Assembly (NCBI RefSeq): GCF_032814565.1 | Contig: NZ_CP136521.1 | Location: 2,576,501-2,640,500, forward strand | Origin: Hwangdonia lutea | GTDB taxonomy: Bacteria; Bacteroidota; Bacteroidia; Flavobacteriales; Flavobacteriaceae | Length of the DNA stretch: 64,000 nucleotides | Direction: 5' to 3' | In this document: one piece after another, positions 60,718 to 64,000 of the stretch | How the letters are laid out: each line of letters starts with the position of its first letter | Position numbering within the stretch: the stretch's first letter is position 1 | Notes under the pieces: generated by a model | Told to the model about the DNA's origin: nothing | Database searches by the model: none | The model's input: the letters and a program-made list of their open reading frames with translations, nothing else | Made by a program: the position numbers and the translations under genes

Positions 60718-60788
60718 AGATTAAAAATAACATAAAGAAAATTAACTGCCAACAAGAATTGGTTTTTTTGTGTTTAAACTTGTTTGAT

Positions 60789-61361
60789 TTACAAATTTAA
60801 AAAGTCTACTAGTAATTTTATGGCCTTTCCTCGGTGTCCGATACTGTTTTTTAGGCTCAAATCCATTTCGGCAAACGTTTGGCTGTAACCACGAGGTTGG
60901 AAAACAGGATCGTAGCCAAAACCTTTTTTGCCTTTTTTAGTGGTGGTTATTTCACCTTTACAAATCCCGGTAAAGGTATGTTGTTTGTTTTTTAGATGTA
61001 GAGCGATTACCGTTTTAAAATGGGCGTTTCGGTTTTCTTTACGACTTAATTCCGTAAGTAGTTTGTTGGTGTTATCATCTGCATTTCGTTGTTCGCCGGC
61101 ATATCGCGCCGAATAAACTCCCGGTGCGCCATGTAAAGCATCAACCTCTAAACCTGTATCGTCTGCAAAACAATTGTAGCCATAATGTTGCTTTACGTAG
61201 GTTGCTTTTTGGATGGCATTGCCCTCAATGGTGTTTTGGGTTTCAGGAATATCTTCAAAACAGCCAATATCCTTTAAGCTTAAAAGTTTAATGTGTGCCG
61301 GTATTAAAGCCTGTACTTCTCTAAGTTTGTTATCGTTGTTGGTTGCGAAAACGAGTTGCAT
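60789..61361 (-). CDS. rdgB: non-canonical purine NTP pyrophosphatase (HAM1/RdgB)
   Basis: 190 residues. Hydrolyses dITP and XTP to keep them out of DNA and RNA. Start LVFATNNDNKLREVQALI (the SxNxxKxxE motif), NCFADDTGLEVDALHGAPGVYSARYAG, ITTTKKGKKGFGYDPVFQP and NSIGHRGKAIKLL. A TACCTTTG box is at 61381-61388, 20 bp before the ATG. Confidence 0.95.
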   Translation of the reverse strand: MQLVFATNNDNKLREVQALIPAHIKLLSLKDIGCFEDIPETQNTIEGNAIQKATYVKQHYGYNCFADDTGLEVDALHGAPGVYSARYAGEQRNADDNTNKLLTELSRKENRNAHFKTVIALHLKNKQHTFTGICKGEITTTKKGKKGFGYDPVFQPRGYSQTFAEMDLSLKNSIGHRGKAIKLLVDFLNL

Positions 61362-61380
61362 AAATAAATGGTTTATTAGT

Positions 61381-61388
61381 CAAAGGTA
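61381..61388 (-). promoter_or_regulatory. -7 box TACCTTTG for rdgB
   Basis: Exact TAnnTTTG on the minus strand, 19 bp before the ATG. No clear -33 TTG. Confidence 0.4.
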
Positions 61389-61456
61389 TAAGAATATTAA
61401 ATATTTAGAAAGAATAAAGTAACTTAGGTTTTTAAAATATTTAAGACAGTTTAGCA

Positions 61457-61993
61457 ATGAGATGGATAAGATTATTGGCCGCTTTAATTAGGGCAAAATT
61501 TAAAGAAAAAGTGAAAGCGACAGATACCGTTCAACTGTCATTTAACGTTTGGGTAACCGATGTTGATGTATCGATAATGAATCACGCCGCCATTATGACC
61601 CTTTTTGAAATAGGACGATTGGATTTTATGGTACGCACCAATTTTTTTAGTGTAGCCAATAAAAACAAATGGTATTTCCCCACGCAGGCCATTAGCGTTC
61701 AGTATTACAGACCGCTTAAAATGTTTCAGAAAGCGCAATTGTTTTCTAGGATATCTTATGTCGATGAAAAATGGATTTATGTGGAACAAAAATTAATGAA
61801 AAATGATAAAGTAGTTGCTGCATGTTTAGTTAAAAATACGATTAAAAAGGGTAGAACTACAGTATCTACATTTGAAATAATGGAAGCGCTAAATGTTAAG
61901 GAAGTACCAAATAAAAAATATGATTTAATTAAAACCCATGAGTTGGAAACAGCTCAAATGAACACGCATTTAATTGAAAATTGGGACGTGTAA
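61457..61993 (+). CDS. hotdog-fold thioesterase-like protein
   Basis: 178 residues. After an N-terminal helix of about 20 residues, a single hotdog domain shows VWVTDVDVSIMNHAAIMTLFEIGRLDFMVR, which is the THEM6/4HBT-like opening (D-x-x-x-x-M-N-x-x), QAISVQYYRPLKMFQKAQL and WIYVEQKLMKNDKVVAACLV. Likely cleaves acyl-CoA thioesters. It precedes an acyl-CoA ligase gene, 62 bp away, so lipid metabolism fits. Confidence 0.85.
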   Translation: MRWIRLLAALIRAKFKEKVKATDTVQLSFNVWVTDVDVSIMNHAAIMTLFEIGRLDFMVRTNFFSVANKNKWYFPTQAISVQYYRPLKMFQKAQLFSRISYVDEKWIYVEQKLMKNDKVVAACLVKNTIKKGRTTVSTFEIMEALNVKEVPNKKYDLIKTHELETAQMNTHLIENWDV

Positions 61994-62055
61994 ATAAGTG
62001 TCAGAACCAGTTTTATTTGCATATTGCTTATCTTTAAAATCTAACCAAAACCAAT

Positions 62056-63702
62056 ATGACTCTATTCAACTCGCCCCTCGAAGCCTTTATGCATTGGGAA
62101 AACGAAGCGCCCAATCGTGTTTTTTTAAAGCAGCCAATTAACGGAAAACTGCTTACTTATACCTTTGCGGAAGCTAAAGATTCCATTTGTAAAATCGCTT
62201 CAAAGTTAAAATCGTACCGTTTGCCAGAGGGCAGTCATGTTGCCATTCTCTCAAAAAATTGTACCCATTGGTTACTTTCAGATTTGGCCATTATGATGGC
62301 AGGCTATGTGTCCATCCCAATTTATCCCACCTTAACGGCATCTGCGATTCAGCAGATTTTAGAGCATAGTGAATCCAAAGCCATTATTATTGGAAAGTTA
62401 GACGATTTCGAATCTCAAAAGTCTGGAATTCCAGATATTCATAAAATTAGTGTTGGCGCTTTTGGTGAAAATGAAGGCGATTTATGGGAAGATATTATTG
62501 AAAAACAAGATCCATTAGTAACATTACCGACCATTGATGCCAACCAACTGCACACCATTATTTATACGTCGGGCACAACAGGGTTGCCCAAAGGCGTTAT
62601 GCATACGGTGGGCAACATTATGGAAAGCATGCGAGTAATTAAGTCGATTATTAAGTTGCCGGAAACACCCCGATTGTTTTCGTATTTGCCTTTAGCGCAC
62701 GTTGCCGAACGTGTTGGCATTGGTACACATGGCATTGTTATTGGCGCCGAATTTTCATTTCCGGAATCGTTGGACACCTTTGCTTCAGATTTAGAGAAAT
62801 GCCAACCACATTTATTTTTAGCGGTGCCCCGGATTTGGGCTAAATTTCAGGAGAAAATCCTAGAAAATATTCCGCAGAAAAAACTAAACATGCTATTAAA
62901 TATACCTTTCGTAAATCGTCTGGTTAAAAAGAAATTGAAGCAAAAACTAGGATTAAAAGATGCTTCGTTTATTGTGTCCGGTGCGGCACCATTATCGGCC
63001 GATTTAATACGTTGGTTTAAAAAGATTGACGTCACTATTTATCAGGTTTACGGAATGACTGAAGATTGTATTATCTCGCATGCCACAAGACCAGGTTTCA
63101 ATAAAATTGGTACGGTTGGTAAAGCTTTAGAGCCCGTGCAAATTAAGTTTTCACCCGAAGGAGAAATACTTATAAAAAACAACTGTTTAATGAAGGGGTA
63201 TTACAAAGCTCCAGAAATTACGGCACGTGTTTTTGACGATGCAGGTTATTTTAAAACCGGTGATAAAGGCGAGTACGACCACGAAGGGTATTTAACGCTT
63301 ACAGGTCGCGCAAAAGATGAATTTAAAACTGATAAAGGCAAGTATATTTCGCCAACGCACATAGAATTGTTGTTGTCGAAAAACAATGATATTGAGCAAA
63401 TCTGTGTGGTTGGAACGGGTATTCCGCAGCCTATTGCTTTAATTACTTTATCCGAATTAGGCATGACAAAACCGAAAAACACGCTATCCAACGGATTGAT
63501 TGAAACTTTAAATGCTATAAATCCGAGTTTAGGTAAACACGAAAAAGTTGCAAAAGTGATAGTTATGAAAGAAGATTGGACCGTCGATAATAATTTAATT
63601 ACGCCATCATTTAAAGTAAAACGGAATAGTATTGAAAAAATTCATCAGCCCTTATATAAATCGTGGTTCGAAATGGATGATAAAGTCATTTTTGAAACAT
63701 GA
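62056..63702 (+). CDS. AMP-forming acyl-CoA ligase (long-chain-fatty-acid type)
   Basis: 548 residues of the ANL superfamily. P-loop YTSGTTGLPKGVMHT (about residues 171-185), YGMTEDCIISHATRPG, the A8 hinge region TGDKGEYDHEGYLTLTGRAKDEFKTDKGKYISP, and the C-terminal Lys in FKVKRNSIEK. Activates fatty acids to acyl-CoA via acyl-AMP. Its stop overlaps the next gene's ATG (ATGA), so they are translated together. Confidence 0.93.
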   Translation: MTLFNSPLEAFMHWENEAPNRVFLKQPINGKLLTYTFAEAKDSICKIASKLKSYRLPEGSHVAILSKNCTHWLLSDLAIMMAGYVSIPIYPTLTASAIQQILEHSESKAIIIGKLDDFESQKSGIPDIHKISVGAFGENEGDLWEDIIEKQDPLVTLPTIDANQLHTIIYTSGTTGLPKGVMHTVGNIMESMRVIKSIIKLPETPRLFSYLPLAHVAERVGIGTHGIVIGAEFSFPESLDTFASDLEKCQPHLFLAVPRIWAKFQEKILENIPQKKLNMLLNIPFVNRLVKKKLKQKLGLKDASFIVSGAAPLSADLIRWFKKIDVTIYQVYGMTEDCIISHATRPGFNKIGTVGKALEPVQIKFSPEGEILIKNNCLMKGYYKAPEITARVFDDAGYFKTGDKGEYDHEGYLTLTGRAKDEFKTDKGKYISPTHIELLLSKNNDIEQICVVGTGIPQPIALITLSELGMTKPKNTLSNGLIETLNAINPSLGKHEKVAKVIVMKEDWTVDNNLITPSFKVKRNSIEKIHQPLYKSWFEMDDKVIFET

Positions 63703-64000
63703 AGATTCACAGAACAAACATCCAAGTAAACGATTTAATTTTCGACTGTAGAGTAGCTGGAAATAACAATCACCCATTAGTTATTCTGCTTCATGGCTGG
63801 CCAGAGAGCGCTTTTATGTGGGTAAATGTTATGCAGGATATTGCTAAACTTGGGTTTTATTGTGTTGCTCCAAACTTGAGAGGCTACAGCAGTGGCGCTT
63901 TATTAAAAGGAAAAAAGCATTATACAATTGATAAATTAAGTGAAGATGTTAAAAATATTTCCAAAGCCATTGGAAAGCAAAACTTTCATCTTATTGGGCA
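63699..64000 (+). CDS. alpha/beta hydrolase, N-terminal part (gene runs off the window)
   Basis: Starts at the ATG at 63699 that overlaps the ligase stop by four bases. The visible ~100 residues read MKIHRTNIQVNDLIFDCRVA..., VILLHGWPESAFMWVNVMQDIAKLGFYCVAPNLRGYSSG, matching the HGWPxS oxyanion-loop and APNLRGYS motifs of epoxide-hydrolase/haloalkane-type hydrolases. The nucleophile is beyond the window. Partner enzyme in the same transcript as the ligase and possibly the thioesterase. Confidence 0.88.
   Translation, partial: MKIHRTNIQVNDLIFDCRVAGNNNHPLVILLHGWPESAFMWVNVMQDIAKLGFYCVAPNLRGYSSGALLKGKKHYTIDKLSEDVKNISKAIGKQNFHLIG

Noticed and set aside
1-64000. tRNA, rRNA, CRISPR arrays, prophage, restriction or toxin-antitoxin systems
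   Set aside because: Looked for cloverleaf T-loop sequence, regular spaced repeats, transposase, integrase or nuclease genes; none seen by eye.

Overview
The window reads as a core-chromosome segment of a marine-type Flavobacteriaceae bacterium (Bacteroidota). Support comes from the AT-rich sequence, promoters of the Bacteroidota type (TTG, 17-20 bp, TAnnTTTG) with almost no Shine-Dalgarno sequences, a type IX secretion sorting domain on a secreted subtilase, an OmpA/carboxypeptidase-regulatory surface protein, a ribosomal protein bTHX gene, and gene orders I associate with this family (rsfS-ftsH-LUD-cdsA-psd, coaD-ddl-PASTA-rluD, purA-fur-relA). No rRNA, tRNA, phage, transposase or CRISPR array was seen.

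Layout. 1-5 kb: end of an OmpA-family gene, idi and a 6-pyruvoyl-tetrahydropterin synthase-family gene, small conserved proteins, a gene-free 600 bp with two terminators and a probable small RNA, and a D-Ala-D-Ala dipeptidase. 5-9 kb: ECF sigma factor with a membrane partner, a DEAD-box helicase, a MOSC protein. 9-14 kb: three consecutive parvulin-type periplasmic chaperones and a MoxR ATPase. 14-18 kb: a large GT-C-like membrane protein and aconitase. 18.7-23.6 kb: leftward operon rsfS-ftsH-LUD-cdsA-psd-ACBP (ribosome silencing, membrane proteolysis, phospholipid synthesis). 23.6-31 kb: birA, pyrE, a Nudix gene, an orphan gene in an inverted-repeat-bounded cassette, an M14 peptidase and a SulP transporter. 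31-37.5 kb: T9SS subtilase, then coaD, ddl, PASTA and rluD (coenzyme A, cell wall, rRNA modification). 37.5-43 kb: yaaA, a TPR protein, the tiny bTHX gene, a glycosylase-fold gene that has absorbed a repeat, a second DEAD helicase, a VF530-type gene and mazG. 43-47 kb: a leaderless mini-ORF, a GNAT gene and proC-proB-proA. 47-56 kb (leftward): DUF349, aroE, two DUF368 genes, TPR, class III aminotransferase, OstA-like. 56.7-61.4 kb (leftward): purA, Fur-family regulator, relA/spoT, rdgB. 61.5-64 kb: thioesterase, acyl-CoA ligase, and the start of an alpha/beta hydrolase.

Most genes are housekeeping. The unusual material is mainly between and inside them: paired TTTCGTCGAT motifs beside a probable small RNA (3.3-3.56 kb); an orphan gene bounded by 13-bp inverted repeats with an adjacent repeat shared with 8.3 kb; a composite repeat present at 18.5 and 37.6 kb; REP-like palindromes, one apparently nested in another and one translated in frame inside a gene; a leaderless 33-codon ORF ahead of the GNAT-pro cluster; and a T9SS subtilase whose catalytic Asp and oxyanion Asn positions are both changed. 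I did not find a recognisable defence system or any other clearly undescribed multi-gene system; the best candidates for something new are the 3.3-3.56 kb locus, the 43.1 kb mini-ORF and the 26.4-27.2 kb cassette.
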